Part shown: in pieces, positions 43,001 to 50,888 of the stretch | How the letters are laid out: each line of letters starts with the position of its first letter | Position numbering within the stretch: position 1 is the stretch's first letter | Source of the DNA: an uncultured Flavobacteriales bacterium | Lineage (GTDB): Bacteria > Bacteroidota > Bacteroidia > Flavobacteriales_E > Vicingaceae | NCBI GenBank assembly: GCA_937901255.1 | Contig: CALCHN010000043.1 | Coordinates: forward strand, 62,001 to 126,000 | Length of the DNA stretch: 64,000 nucleotides | Direction of reading: 5' to 3' | The notes under the pieces: model-generated | Told to the model about the DNA's origin: nothing | The model's input: the letters and a program-made list of their open reading frames with translations, nothing else | Databases searched by the model: none | Translations under genes and position numbers: made by a program

Positions 43001-44442
43001 GCCATAGAAAGATTAGCAGGCATAGGCAAGCCTCTTTCATCGGTTACTTCAATATTCATTTTTACTTTTTCTCTTGGTAAATATTGTGCTTTATCTGTTT
43101 TTAAAGAAATGTTTAGTTTTTTGTCTTTATTCATAAACACCAAACGCTCTGCTCTTTCAATATTTTTAGCGTCAAACAAAGTTATTTGAGCTACTCCAAT
43201 AGGAAAATCTTTAACAGGAATTTCAAATACATTTTTACCTCTGGCAACATTTATTTCGCTTGCAAAATAAATTTCTCCTCTTACCTGAGCAGCTAAAGAC
43301 ATGGTTTCTGTTTCTGTAGATTGAATGGTAACTGTTACTTGTTCTTTTGTAGTATTGTTTACATTCATCGTCCACCCTCTTTTTAGACTTTTAGGCAAAT
43401 CGTATTTTTTATTTATTCCTTTAGGATGAGTAATGATAGCATGATAGGTTTTACCAATTTTAGGTTCTAATTCAAATGCCCCCATCCCGTTGTGGAAACT
43501 TTCAAAATCAATTACGGTATTTCCTTCATTATCTTTTACCACGCCTTTTATGTCGGCAGGTTTACCAAATTCATTCAATGCTTTAAAAGCCACTTTAGAA
43601 ATCAATCCATCTACTAAATCTCCACCTTCAGGATAAAAACCTAAATCGATATTTCCCAACGTAATGGGTACAGAACGAGAAATGCTTTCTGTTTTTCCTT
43701 CATAATCTATCATCACATTTAACAAACCATCATTGGTAGTAAGGTTTTCAGGTAATTCAAAACGCATATAAGCCAATCCCGATTCATCGGTGTTCATCTT
43801 TTTTTCAATTAACTTTTGTCCGTTTAATTGTGCTATGTATTTAATATTGTAATTAGAAAGTGGTTGATTTTCTAGTGTTTGTAAATCTATTTTGCTTACC
43901 ACTTCATCTCCCGGACCGTAAGCTTTTTTCAAAAACTCCATTTTCATTTTTAAACGAGGAAGCACTACTTTTTGTACTTGAATTTCTTTCTCGAAATAAT
44001 CATTGGTATTTTTTTGCCAATTGGTATAAGCTTTCACTTTATAAATTCCGCCCATCACATTTTCATCCAATAAAAACTCTGCATTAGTTTTACCTTTATG
44101 AGCTATTAATTGGTGTTTTTGAGCTACGTTTCCTTTGGGGTCAATTAATTCTACGTGCAAAATATCACTTTTATCAGAAGCTTTCATATCAGTGGCATTT
44201 CTGATAAAAGCACTCAACCAAATAGTTTCTCCGGGTTTATACAAAGGTTTATCTAATTGTACATATACCCTGTCTTCAGGATAACTTTGATTGTAATTAC
44301 TTAATTTTTCTTTTAAAGAAGATAAAAATTCATTCATTTTTAAATCTCCATTTATTGAAATAGAAATAAATGAACCTAAAGCTGCGAAAGCTATTGTAGC
44401 TATCAACAAACTTTTAACGGATTTAATTTTTAGATTTTGCAT
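40093..44442 (-). CDS. Alpha-2-macroglobulin family protein
   Basis: A very large (1449-residue) envelope protein. The chosen start, MQNLKIKSVKSLL, gives an N-terminal signal or anchor; a longer reading adds 22 unlikely residues. MG domains fill the first half: QLDKPLYKPGETIWLSAFIR is the typical MG1 strand. A carboxypeptidase-like regulatory insert occurs near 600 (IKGKVVNGQGKPVAGATI), followed by a low-complexity acidic stretch. The thioester motif GCFEQ (about residue 978) is intact with C, E and Q. The terpenoid-like toroid and receptor-binding domains end the protein. Bacterial macroglobulins trap proteases in the envelope. No penicillin-binding protein 1C gene is adjacent, the usual partner in proteobacteria. 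Confidence 0.88.
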   Translation of the reverse strand: MQNLKIKSVKSLLIATIAFAALGSFISISINGDLKMNEFLSSLKEKLSNYNQSYPEDRVYVQLDKPLYKPGETIWLSAFIRNATDMKASDKSDILHVELIDPKGNVAQKHQLIAHKGKTNAEFLLDENVMGGIYKVKAYTNWQKNTNDYFEKEIQVQKVVLPRLKMKMEFLKKAYGPGDEVVSKIDLQTLENQPLSNYNIKYIAQLNGQKLIEKKMNTDESGLAYMRFELPENLTTNDGLLNVMIDYEGKTESISRSVPITLGNIDLGFYPEGGDLVDGLISKVAFKALNEFGKPADIKGVVKDNEGNTVIDFESFHNGMGAFELEPKIGKTYHAIITHPKGINKKYDLPKSLKRGWTMNVNNTTKEQVTVTIQSTETETMSLAAQVRGEIYFASEINVARGKNVFEIPVKDFPIGVAQITLFDAKNIERAERLVFMNKDKKLNISLKTDKAQYLPREKVKMNIEVTDERGLPMPANLSMAVVDDKLLSFADDKSSNILSSLLLENDLKTKVEEPQFYFNDKEAKADEALDYLLMTDGWRRFTWEKVMAEDFPAIQFEGEKAIIKGKVVNGQGKPVAGATIKNTKTKKTYKTNAEGYFSIANEALYQPTYFEVTAKDMSRQGFTASNYTQNHTVYLYDPKEVYLYSNSVRTKRANMPAAAVDVVMDIEKDMVMVDEMPLVMEAEPVQQNLVPVKADKKAPVKEAKKQEAEKMELEEVVIVGNAQGRAFANELIAKDKKIIPNVSYYRAREFAAPNYQNQQDVEIRTDFRSTIFWDGNVEVGNNGQATVEFFNSDEVTSFRTIVEGVGVGMVGRAEYTHFTQLPFSMSVKVPSQVVFGDKIEIPLTLKNTTNKDVVGNLTVTSPKGFKVLNVETGNQMLAANTTKTIYLNYEVLNEIGEDNLEISFKANGLKDAFVQPIKIGPKGFPVSIAFSGQDLSKTYSVSLSDVVDGSLQASLTAYPNVVNDLMKGIESIIREPSGCFEQTSMSNYPNIMAMSYMKETGMDNPELFASIDQKLDRGYKRLTSYETKEKGYEWFGSSPGHEALTAYGLMQFNDMKHVYADVSSEMVMRTSKWLMSRKDGKGGFKKNPRALDQFGRASEEVTNAYIVYALSEANYSEINKELEAAYATSTASNDAYQLALITNTLFNYKDKRAESVLKSLLKLQEKDGSWNADHSITRSGGVSLKVETTALAMLAMLKADKKDITAITKAAEFLVSSRSGSGSFGSTQGTVLALKALTTFAKFSKQTEESGILECVIDGKVVASKKYEAGEKNAIEFKDLAKHLKAGNQKIEIRYKDTKNALPYTMSIDYNTTLPLSSKECKVDVEAELNTNSVKVGETVRLTTKVSNKEDKGMPMTMAVVGIPSGLSAQPWQLKELQEKGTIGFYEITDNFVVFYFRDLAPNAAHTINLDLKAEVPGSFEAPATSGYLYYTNEHKCWSNTGSITIKK

Positions 44443-44625
44443 AACAATATATTTTTGGTTGTTTATAAATAATTTTCCCTTTGGATGCATCAAAAAAAGA
44501 TATTCCATAAATAATATTTACATAAAATAAAGAGTGTTAAAAAAGGATGATAAAATAGCGTGATTTTTAAATATGTTATTGTTAACTTCGTGGCTTATTA
44601 AATTTTAATCATTAAAAAATAATTT

Positions 44626-44997
44626 ATGGCACTTAGTATTAAAGGAAAATTAGCACAAATTTTAAATTTAGAATCAGGAACAAGTAAAGCAGGAAAAGAA
44701 TGGAAAAAACAAAGTTTTGTCATTGATACAGGCGATCAGTACAATCCTCATGTTTGTTTTAGTTTATTTGGAGAAGACAAGTTAAATATGTTGTCCAACT
44801 TTAATATTGGTCAGGAAATAGAAGTGAGTTTTAACCTTTCTTCGAGAGAATTTAATGGTAAATGGTACCATAATTTAGATGCATGGAGAATTAATGCTGC
44901 TGAAAATGCAGCTCCTCAAAATGGTGCTCCAGTTGCTGCAGCAGCTCCATCTATTGAAGATATGCCATCAGACGAAAATGATGATTTACCATTCTAA
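44626..44997 (+). CDS. DUF3127 SSB-like OB-fold protein
   Basis: A 123-residue protein. The OB-like DUF3127 domain covers about 1-90: LSIKGKLAQILNLESGTSKAG, then EWKKQSFVIDTG and IEVSFNLSSREFNGKWYHNLDAW. An alanine-rich linker leads to the tail DENDDLPF, which resembles the SSB protein-interaction tip. It is thus a likely single-strand-binding-related protein, common in Bacteroidota. The in vivo role is unknown. Divergent from the macroglobulin gene. A strong terminator follows at 45021-45048. Confidence 0.8.
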   Translation: MALSIKGKLAQILNLESGTSKAGKEWKKQSFVIDTGDQYNPHVCFSLFGEDKLNMLSNFNIGQEIEVSFNLSSREFNGKWYHNLDAWRINAAENAAPQNGAPVAAAAPSIEDMPSDENDDLPF

Positions 44998-45020
44998 AAA
45001 AAATACTTTATTATACCTAA

Positions 45021-45048
45021 AGCAGCAATTCGAATTGCTGCTTTTTTT
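45021..45048 (+). terminator. Rho-independent terminator after DUF3127 gene
   Basis: AGCAGCAATT CG AATTGCTGCT followed by TTTTTTT. The stem is perfect and the T-run follows it, so this is a strong intrinsic terminator. Confidence 0.85.
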
Positions 45049-45107
45049 ATGGAATTTATTTATGGCTTACAAATAAACCAATTGTTGAATAAGTTTAAAA
45101 AAAGTTA

Positions 45108-45138
45108 TTGTAAGTTTCAGTTTTAAGTTCTACTTTTG
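45108..45138 (+). promoter_or_regulatory. Bacteroidota-type promoter of sucD
   Basis: TTG at 45108-45110, a 20-bp spacer and TACTTTTG at 45131-45138. The consensus and the spacing are as expected, 37 bp before the sucD ATG. A TTG in the -7 element can be read in frame with sucD, which argues against the longer protein. Confidence 0.55.
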
Positions 45139-45174
45139 AACTCACAAAAAAATAAACTAAGAAAATATAAAGAT

Positions 45175-46053
45175 ATGAGTGTATTAGTAAACAAAAATTC
45201 AAAGATAATAGTTCAAGGATTCACAGGTAGTGAAGGTACTTTTCATGCAAGTCAAATGATAGAATACGGCACTAACGTTGTTGGTGGTGTTACTCCTGGA
45301 AAAGGTGGTCAGAAACACTTAGACAAGCCTGTGTTTAATACTGTAGAAGATGCTGTAAAAGCTACTGGAGCTGATGTTTCTATTATTTTTGTACCACCAG
45401 CTTTTGCTGCCGATGCAATTATAGAAGCTGCAGATGCAGGAATTAAAGTAATTGTTTGTATTACGGAAGGAATTCCTGTAAAAGACATGATTCCTGTAAA
45501 AGAATATTTAAAATCTACTAATGCACGTTTAATCGGCCCTAACTGTCCGGGAGTTATTACTCCAGATGGAGCTAAAGTAGGAATTATGCCAGGTTTTATT
45601 TTTAAATCTGGAAAAATAGGTATTGTTTCAAAATCTGGAACATTAACTTACGAAGCTGCCGACCAAGTGGTAAAAGCTGGTTTAGGTATTTCTACTGCTA
45701 TAGGTATTGGAGGAGATCCTATTATTGGAACAACCACTCAAGAAGCTATAGAATTGTTTATGAATGACCCTGAAACTGAAGGAATTGTAATGATTGGAGA
45801 AATAGGCGGAAACTTAGAAGCTAATGCTGCTAAATGGATTAAAGCAAACGGAAACAAGCCAGTTGTTGGTTTTATTGCCGGAGAAACTGCTCCTGCAGGA
45901 AGAACAATGGGACATGCTGGTGCTATTGTAGGTGGTGAAGAAGATACTGCTCAAGCTAAAAAGAAAATTATGAGAGATTGCGGTATTACTGTAGTTGACT
46001 CTCCTGCTGATATAGGTCAAACTATGGCTGAATTAATGAAAGTAAACGCATAA
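45175..46053 (+). CDS. sucD: Succinate-CoA ligase alpha subunit
   Basis: The ADP/GDP-forming succinyl-CoA synthetase alpha subunit of the citric acid cycle, 292 residues. It makes succinate with substrate-level phosphorylation. The Rossmann CoA-binding start is KIIVQGFTGSEGTFH, GPNCPGVITP is a family signature, and the phosphohistidine motif is MGHAGAIVGG with the active-site histidine near residue 247. The ATG at 45175 (MSVLVNKN) was used since upstream residues would start inside the promoter. sucC is not adjacent here. fabG follows after 18 bp. Confidence 0.93.
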   Translation: MSVLVNKNSKIIVQGFTGSEGTFHASQMIEYGTNVVGGVTPGKGGQKHLDKPVFNTVEDAVKATGADVSIIFVPPAFAADAIIEAADAGIKVIVCITEGIPVKDMIPVKEYLKSTNARLIGPNCPGVITPDGAKVGIMPGFIFKSGKIGIVSKSGTLTYEAADQVVKAGLGISTAIGIGGDPIIGTTTQEAIELFMNDPETEGIVMIGEIGGNLEANAAKWIKANGNKPVVGFIAGETAPAGRTMGHAGAIVGGEEDTAQAKKKIMRDCGITVVDSPADIGQTMAELMKVNA

Positions 46054-46071
46054 CTCGTAAAGCTAGATATT

Positions 46072-46818
46072 ATGAAATTACTAGAAGGAAAAGTTGCTAT
46101 AATTACTGGTGCTACCAGAGGAATTGGAAAAGGAATTGCTGAAGTTTTTGCTCAACATGGAGCTGATATCGCTTTCACTTATGTTTCATCTGATGAGCAA
46201 GCAAAAAAAGTGGTTGATGAATTAACTGCTTATGGAGTTAAAGTAAAAAGTTATAAATCTAATGCTGCTATATATCGTGATGCAGAAGCTTTTATCGACC
46301 AAGTAGTAGCTGATTTTGGTAAAATTGACGCTATTGTAAACAACGCAGGAATTACCAGAGATGGTTTATTAATGAGAATGACAGAAGAAAATTGGGATGA
46401 AGTAATGAATGTCAACCTTAAATCTGTATTTAACATTACCAAATGTGCTTTAAAAACCTTATTAAAACAACGTTACGGCTCTATTATTAATATGAGTTCA
46501 GTTGTAGGTATTGAAGGAAACGCAGGACAATCTAATTATGCTGCCTCAAAAGCTGGAATTATTGGTTTTACTAAATCTATCGCTCAAGAAATTGGTTCAA
46601 GAAACATTAGAAGCAATGCTATTGCCCCCGGTTTTATTGAAACAGAAATGACTGCCCAGTTAGATGAAACCATTATGAAAGGATGGATTGAAGATATTCC
46701 TATGAAAAGACCTGGAAAACCAGAAGATGTTGCTAATGCAGCACTTTTCTTAGCTTCCGATTTATCTTCTTATGTAAACGGACAAGTAATAAATGTTTGC
46801 GGTGGAATGCAGACTTAA
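46072..46818 (+). CDS. fabG: 3-oxoacyl-ACP reductase
   Basis: A 248-residue short-chain dehydrogenase/reductase which reduces 3-ketoacyl-ACP with NADPH in fatty-acid elongation. The dinucleotide motif is TGATRGIG (13-20). The catalytic triad is S in NMSSVVG, and Y and K in YAASKAG, all present. NNAGITRDGLLMRM is the usual FabG signature. Other SDR enzymes resemble FabG, but length and motifs fit FabG well. It shares the operon with sucD. A terminator ends it at 46834-46874. Confidence 0.9.
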   Translation: MKLLEGKVAIITGATRGIGKGIAEVFAQHGADIAFTYVSSDEQAKKVVDELTAYGVKVKSYKSNAAIYRDAEAFIDQVVADFGKIDAIVNNAGITRDGLLMRMTEENWDEVMNVNLKSVFNITKCALKTLLKQRYGSIINMSSVVGIEGNAGQSNYAASKAGIIGFTKSIAQEIGSRNIRSNAIAPGFIETEMTAQLDETIMKGWIEDIPMKRPGKPEDVANAALFLASDLSSYVNGQVINVCGGMQT

Positions 46819-46833
46819 TAAAATAATTTTGCA

Positions 46834-46874
46834 CAAAAAAAGTCCCATGTAATCTTACTTGGGACTTTTTTTTT
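46834..46874 (+). terminator. Rho-independent terminator after fabG
   Basis: AAAAAAAGTCCCA, a 12-base loop and TGGGACTTTTTTTTTT form a strong stem followed by a T-run. Confidence 0.85.
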
Positions 46875-46968
46875 ATAAGAAAGGTTTGATTTATTTATAG
46901 GTAAATAACTCTAATACAATATAACTTACCACACTTTATGTTGAATGGTTTATTTTATAAATTATTTA

Positions 46969-47388
46969 TTAACTCGTATGATCTAACACTATCACCCACT
47001 TTCCATCTACTTTTTTCCAATAAAGAGTAAAGTAGCCACCAATATTTCCACTATCGCGAGTAATGTTCCATTTACCCAGCATAAAAGCTGCTTGGTTTTC
47101 CACTTCCAATTTTTCTATTTCAAAAGAAAGTTTCCCCATAGTAGATTTATCAGGATACGATTTTTTGTAGTTCTCTAAAGTAGTTTGCCAACCATATTTT
47201 ATCCCATTTTTCCCAACAAACATTAGCGAATCTGACTGCCAATAGCCTTGCATAAAAGCATCAATATCTCCATTGTTCCAATCTTGCTCTTGTTGGCTCA
47301 TCACTTCTAAAATAGCTTCTTTTTCTTGCGATTGTTGTGTACAAGCCATAGTTAAAATTAGTATTGTTATGAAAAGTGTATTTTTCAT
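46969..47388 (-). CDS. DUF4440/SnoaL-like lipoprotein
   Basis: A 139-residue nuclear-transport-factor-2-like protein (DUF4440 type). The start at 47388 (MKNTLFITILILTMACTQQ) gives a lipobox TMAC; the longer reading begins inside hutH. The fold shows QEQDWNNGDIDAFMQGYW, then KYGWQTTLENYKKSYPD and YWKKVDGKWVIVLDHTS. Ligand or catalytic activity cannot be told. It starts 5 bp past the hutH stop on the same strand, so it is the last gene of the hisS-hutH run. Link to histidine is only positional. Confidence 0.75.
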   Translation of the reverse strand: MKNTLFITILILTMACTQQSQEKEAILEVMSQQEQDWNNGDIDAFMQGYWQSDSLMFVGKNGIKYGWQTTLENYKKSYPDKSTMGKLSFEIEKLEVENQAAFMLGKWNITRDSGNIGGYFTLYWKKVDGKWVIVLDHTS

Positions 47389-47393
47389 TGTTT

Positions 47394-48905
47394 TTAAACA
47401 AAATCTTTCATGGTCATTTCGGTACATTTTGCCTTTATAAAAGCTATACTTTTTTGGATAACAGGCTGCATCTCTATATCTTGCTCAACAAATGGCACAT
47501 CTTTTCTGTATGAAGTTATTAAGTTCTCAATGTAAACAGATGATTTTAATGGTTTTCTAAATTCCAACGCTTGAGCAGCATTAAGCATTTCTATACCAAC
47601 AATTTTTTCTAAATTCTCCATCATACGGGCAACTTTTGTAGCTGCATTAGCTCCCATACTTACATGATCTTCTTGTCCGTTGGAAGAGTCTATCGTATCT
47701 ACAGAACAAGGTGTTGCCAGTTGTTTGTTTTGACTTACCACAGAAGCTGCTGCATACTGCGGAATCATAAAACCGCTGTTTAACCCCGGGTTTGTTACTA
47801 AAAATGGAGGTAAATTTCTAGTTCCACTTATAAGCTTGTAAGTTCTTCTTTCCGAAATGCTTCCTAACTCTGCTATGGCAATCCCTAAATAATCTAATGC
47901 CATTGCCAAGGGTTGACCGTGAAAATTCCCCGCTGAAATTACCTCATCAGCCTCAGGGAAAATTGTTGGATTATCGGTAACAGAATTAATTTCCGTTTCA
48001 AATACTTTTTGCACATGAGCAATTACATCTTTTGAAGCTCCATGAACTTGCGGAATACATCTAAAAGAATAAGGGTCTTGAACATGTTTTTTATCTTGAG
48101 CAGCAATTTCACTTCCTTCAATTATTTTTAATATGTTTCTTGAAGTAATAAATTGTCCGTTGTGCGGTCTTACCTTATGAATTAACTCATTAAAAGGTTC
48201 TGTTCTACCATCATAGGCTTCTAAAGAAATAGCTGCAACGACATCCATAAAAGTGGATATTTTTTTGGCTTTCAGCAACGAATAAACGCCATAAGCACTC
48301 ATAAACTGTGTTCCGTTAAGCAATGCTAATCCTTCTTTAGATTTTAACTGTATGGGCTCCCAATTAAATTTTTTGTTGACTTCGGCAGCTGAATGTTTCT
48401 TTCCTTCAAAAACAACTTCGCCTAAGCCTAATAATGGTAATGATAAGTGAGCTAGAGGAGCTAAATCGCCCGAAGCACCTAAGGAACCTTGTTGATAAAC
48501 CACCGGATAAACGCCATTATTATAAAAATCTATTAATCGCTGAACGGTGGCTAACTGAACGCCTGAATTGCCATAGCTTAATCCCTGAATTTTGAGCAAC
48601 AGCATCAACTGCACAACTTCTTGAGGGACTTCTTCACCCAACCCGCAAGCATGCGACATCACTAAGTTTCGTTGCAATTGCTCCAATTGGTCGTTAGAAA
48701 TTTGGGTATCGCATAAGGAACCAAAACCTGTGTTAATGCCGTAAATTGGCTTATCGTGTCTGCTTAGTTTTTCATCTAAATAAGCTCTACATTTTTCTAT
48801 TGCTGTTATGGCATCTTCAGAAAGTTGTAATTTTTTCTGTTGATTAATGATTTCATTAACTACTGTTAAGTCTATCCAATTTTTATTGATATGATGAATA
48901 CTCAT
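47394..48905 (-). CDS. hutH: Histidine ammonia-lyase
   Basis: A 503-residue enzyme that converts histidine to urocanate, the first step of histidine degradation. The MIO cofactor forms from the A-S-G of QGSLGASGDLAPLAHLSL. YGINTGFGSLCDTQI and the GTQFMSAYG stretch are family signatures. hutU, hutI and hutG are not adjacent. It overlaps the hisS stop by four bases (ATGA), so the two are translated together. A histidyl-tRNA synthetase and a histidine-degrading enzyme in one operon is a notable pairing. Some MIO enzymes act on tyrosine or phenylalanine, so substrate is inferred from family. Confidence 0.88.
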   Translation of the reverse strand: MSIHHINKNWIDLTVVNEIINQQKKLQLSEDAITAIEKCRAYLDEKLSRHDKPIYGINTGFGSLCDTQISNDQLEQLQRNLVMSHACGLGEEVPQEVVQLMLLLKIQGLSYGNSGVQLATVQRLIDFYNNGVYPVVYQQGSLGASGDLAPLAHLSLPLLGLGEVVFEGKKHSAAEVNKKFNWEPIQLKSKEGLALLNGTQFMSAYGVYSLLKAKKISTFMDVVAAISLEAYDGRTEPFNELIHKVRPHNGQFITSRNILKIIEGSEIAAQDKKHVQDPYSFRCIPQVHGASKDVIAHVQKVFETEINSVTDNPTIFPEADEVISAGNFHGQPLAMALDYLGIAIAELGSISERRTYKLISGTRNLPPFLVTNPGLNSGFMIPQYAAASVVSQNKQLATPCSVDTIDSSNGQEDHVSMGANAATKVARMMENLEKIVGIEMLNAAQALEFRKPLKSSVYIENLITSYRKDVPFVEQDIEMQPVIQKSIAFIKAKCTEMTMKDFV

Positions 48906-50317
48906 TTTTTTAATGCTTGAATTAATTCCTCAATAGTGAAATTATGTTGCTCTCCTGTTTTCATATTTTTTACCGTTAATTTTCCAGAAGCCATTTCATC
49001 GCTACCCACCAACACTACATAGTTAATGTTTTTGTTATTGGCAAATGTCATTTGTTTTTTAAGTTTTGCTGCTTCGGGATAAATTTCTGCATTAATGTCT
49101 TCATCTCTTAACTGAAACAATAAAGGCAGACAATAATCTTGTTCTTTTTCGCCAAAATTTACGAATAACACTTGCGTAGAATCTCCCTCAAATTTTGGGT
49201 ACAGATTATTATCTAACAATACATCATAAATTCTATCTGCTCCAAAAGAAATGCCTACTCCGGAAACATCTTTCAACCCAAATTTTCCGGTTAAATCATC
49301 GTATCTTCCTCCACCACAAATACTCGGAAAATTATCTACTTTTACTTCTATAATGGTTCCTGTGTAGTAGCCTAAGCCACGGGCTAAAGTGGGATCGAAA
49401 ATTACATTTGCTGTTTTTAAGCCTAATTGTTGTATTTTTTCAAAAACAAATTCTAATTCTTCTATTCCTTTTTGACCGTTGATTGTGTTTCCTATCTTTT
49501 GTGACAAGAATCCTAATTGATTAAACATCAATTCAAATAAATCTCCATTATTAGCTTCAATTATTTTTCCTCCCTCTCTTATAGCTAATAAATCCATTAA
49601 CGTAAGAGAGTTTTCTTCAGGAATATTCATATTTTTTAATTCCTTAATAACCCCTTCTAAACCTATCTTATCAAACTTATCAATCGCTACAACAATTTGT
49701 TCAAATTTATCTGTTTCTCCAACAGATTCCACTATCCCTTGTAAAATCTTTCTATTATTTACCGAAACCGTATAATTCAGTTTGCCTTGAAACAATTCGG
49801 TAAACACATCATCAATAATTTTGATTAAATCTACTTCATTAAGCAAGGAATCTGAACCAATAATATCCGCATCGCATTGGTAAAATTCTCTGTAACGTCC
49901 TTTTTGGGGTCTGTCGGCACGCCAAACCGGTTGTAACTGAAACCTTCTAAATGGAAAGGTAATGTCATTTTGATTTTGTACTACATAACGCGCAAATGGG
50001 ACGGTTAAATCGTAATGAAGAGCTTTTTCGGCAATAGATTTCGTTAATTCGTTAGTATTTTTCTCATGTAAGGCTTTTTCATCCGCTTTAGCTAAATAAT
50101 CTCCACTGTTCAGTATCTTAAAAATCAACTTATCGCTTTCATCACCACCTGTACCCACTAATGTACTTAGGTTTTCCATAGCAGGCGTTTCTATTTGCTG
50201 AAAGCCATATTTTTTATACACTTTTTTAATGGTATCAAAAATATAGTTTCTGCGAGCCATTTCTATGGGCGAAAAATCTCTTGTTCCTTTTGGTAAGCTT
50301 GGTCTATTACTACTCAT
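48902..50317 (-). CDS. hisS: Histidyl-tRNA synthetase
   Basis: A 471-residue class II aminoacyl-tRNA synthetase that charges tRNA-His. Motif 1 region is IETPAMENLSTLVG. Motif 2 is GRYREFYQCDADIIG. The histidine-specific motif is ARGLGYYTGTIIEV, and motif 3 is GISFGADRI. The C-terminal anticodon-binding domain spans about 370-471. It starts the operon hisS-hutH-DUF4440. A partial copy of a dispersed element lies just upstream (50328-50446). Confidence 0.95.
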   Translation of the reverse strand: MSSNRPSLPKGTRDFSPIEMARRNYIFDTIKKVYKKYGFQQIETPAMENLSTLVGTGGDESDKLIFKILNSGDYLAKADEKALHEKNTNELTKSIAEKALHYDLTVPFARYVVQNQNDITFPFRRFQLQPVWRADRPQKGRYREFYQCDADIIGSDSLLNEVDLIKIIDDVFTELFQGKLNYTVSVNNRKILQGIVESVGETDKFEQIVVAIDKFDKIGLEGVIKELKNMNIPEENSLTLMDLLAIREGGKIIEANNGDLFELMFNQLGFLSQKIGNTINGQKGIEELEFVFEKIQQLGLKTANVIFDPTLARGLGYYTGTIIEVKVDNFPSICGGGRYDDLTGKFGLKDVSGVGISFGADRIYDVLLDNNLYPKFEGDSTQVLFVNFGEKEQDYCLPLLFQLRDEDINAEIYPEAAKLKKQMTFANNKNINYVVLVGSDEMASGKLTVKNMKTGEQHNFTIEELIQALKK

Positions 50318-50327
50318 AATGCTTAGT

Positions 50328-50446
50328 GTCTGTCTGTAAAATTCAACTTCTTCGTTATTCTTGTTTTAAAAACCAGTCATTTACAACAGTAAACTCCTGA
50401 TTTTCAAAACTGCGAAAGCCTCGAATTTGAACCTTACAGTTCAGCC
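50328..50446. repeat. Partial copy of dispersed MITE-like element
   Basis: GTCTGTCTGTAA (50328-50339) starts the block, and 50352-50446 matches 58500-58595 over about 95 bp at roughly 85 percent by eye (TTGTTTTAAAAA, CAGTCATTTAC, AGTAAACTCCT, GCGAAAGCCTCGAA). The far end lacks the matching inverted terminal repeat. The remainder up to 50570 shows nothing else. Confidence 0.55.
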
Positions 50447-50574
50447 ACTTGACATTACTGACTGACACCAATTAATGATTGTCAACAAAATCGAGAGACT
50501 GAACTTTAATTAATAATTTAATTTTAATGCTGCAAATTTAGAATAATAATGGTTTAACCCGAAATTAGTAGCAA

Positions 50575-50612
50575 CAAAAAAACCCAAAAGCGAACTTCAC
50601 TTTTGGGCTTTA
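50575..50612 (-). terminator. Terminator of small membrane protein gene
   Basis: On the minus strand, AGCCCAAAAG, TGAAGTTCG and CTTTTGGGT form a hairpin followed by TTTTTT. It lies 20 bp after the stop at 50633, which supports that gene being real. Confidence 0.75.
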
Positions 50613-50632
50613 ATATTTAATCACGTTATTGT

Positions 50633-50821
50633 TTAGTGATGTGCTTCTTCCGATGAATTATTTATCATAACAATTCCTACAACTACACCTATAATCAATA
50701 CTGTCATTGATAACGCTTGACCAATACCTCCATATCCTTCTATATCAATATAAGTATAGTGAAATGGAAGTGTAAACATTACTGCTATTATAATAAATCC
50801 TATTAATCTATTTTTTTTCAT
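50633..50821 (-). CDS. Small membrane protein, two predicted helices
   Basis: A 62-residue protein. MKKNRLIGFIIIAVMFTLPF and a second hydrophobic stretch MTVLIIGVVVGIVMI make two membrane helices joined by YTYIDIEGYGGIG. The tail is SSEEAHH. No family name was recognised. A terminator is positioned correctly downstream and a stretch of non-coding DNA lies on the other side, so it looks like an independent gene. Function unknown. Confidence 0.65.
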   Translation of the reverse strand: MKKNRLIGFIIIAVMFTLPFHYTYIDIEGYGGIGQALSMTVLIIGVVVGIVMINNSSEEAHH

Positions 50822-50888
50822 ATCGTTGTTTTTTAGTTGATGCTAAAGTACACTTTTTTATAATTATTCAAAAAAAGTTTTTATTTTT

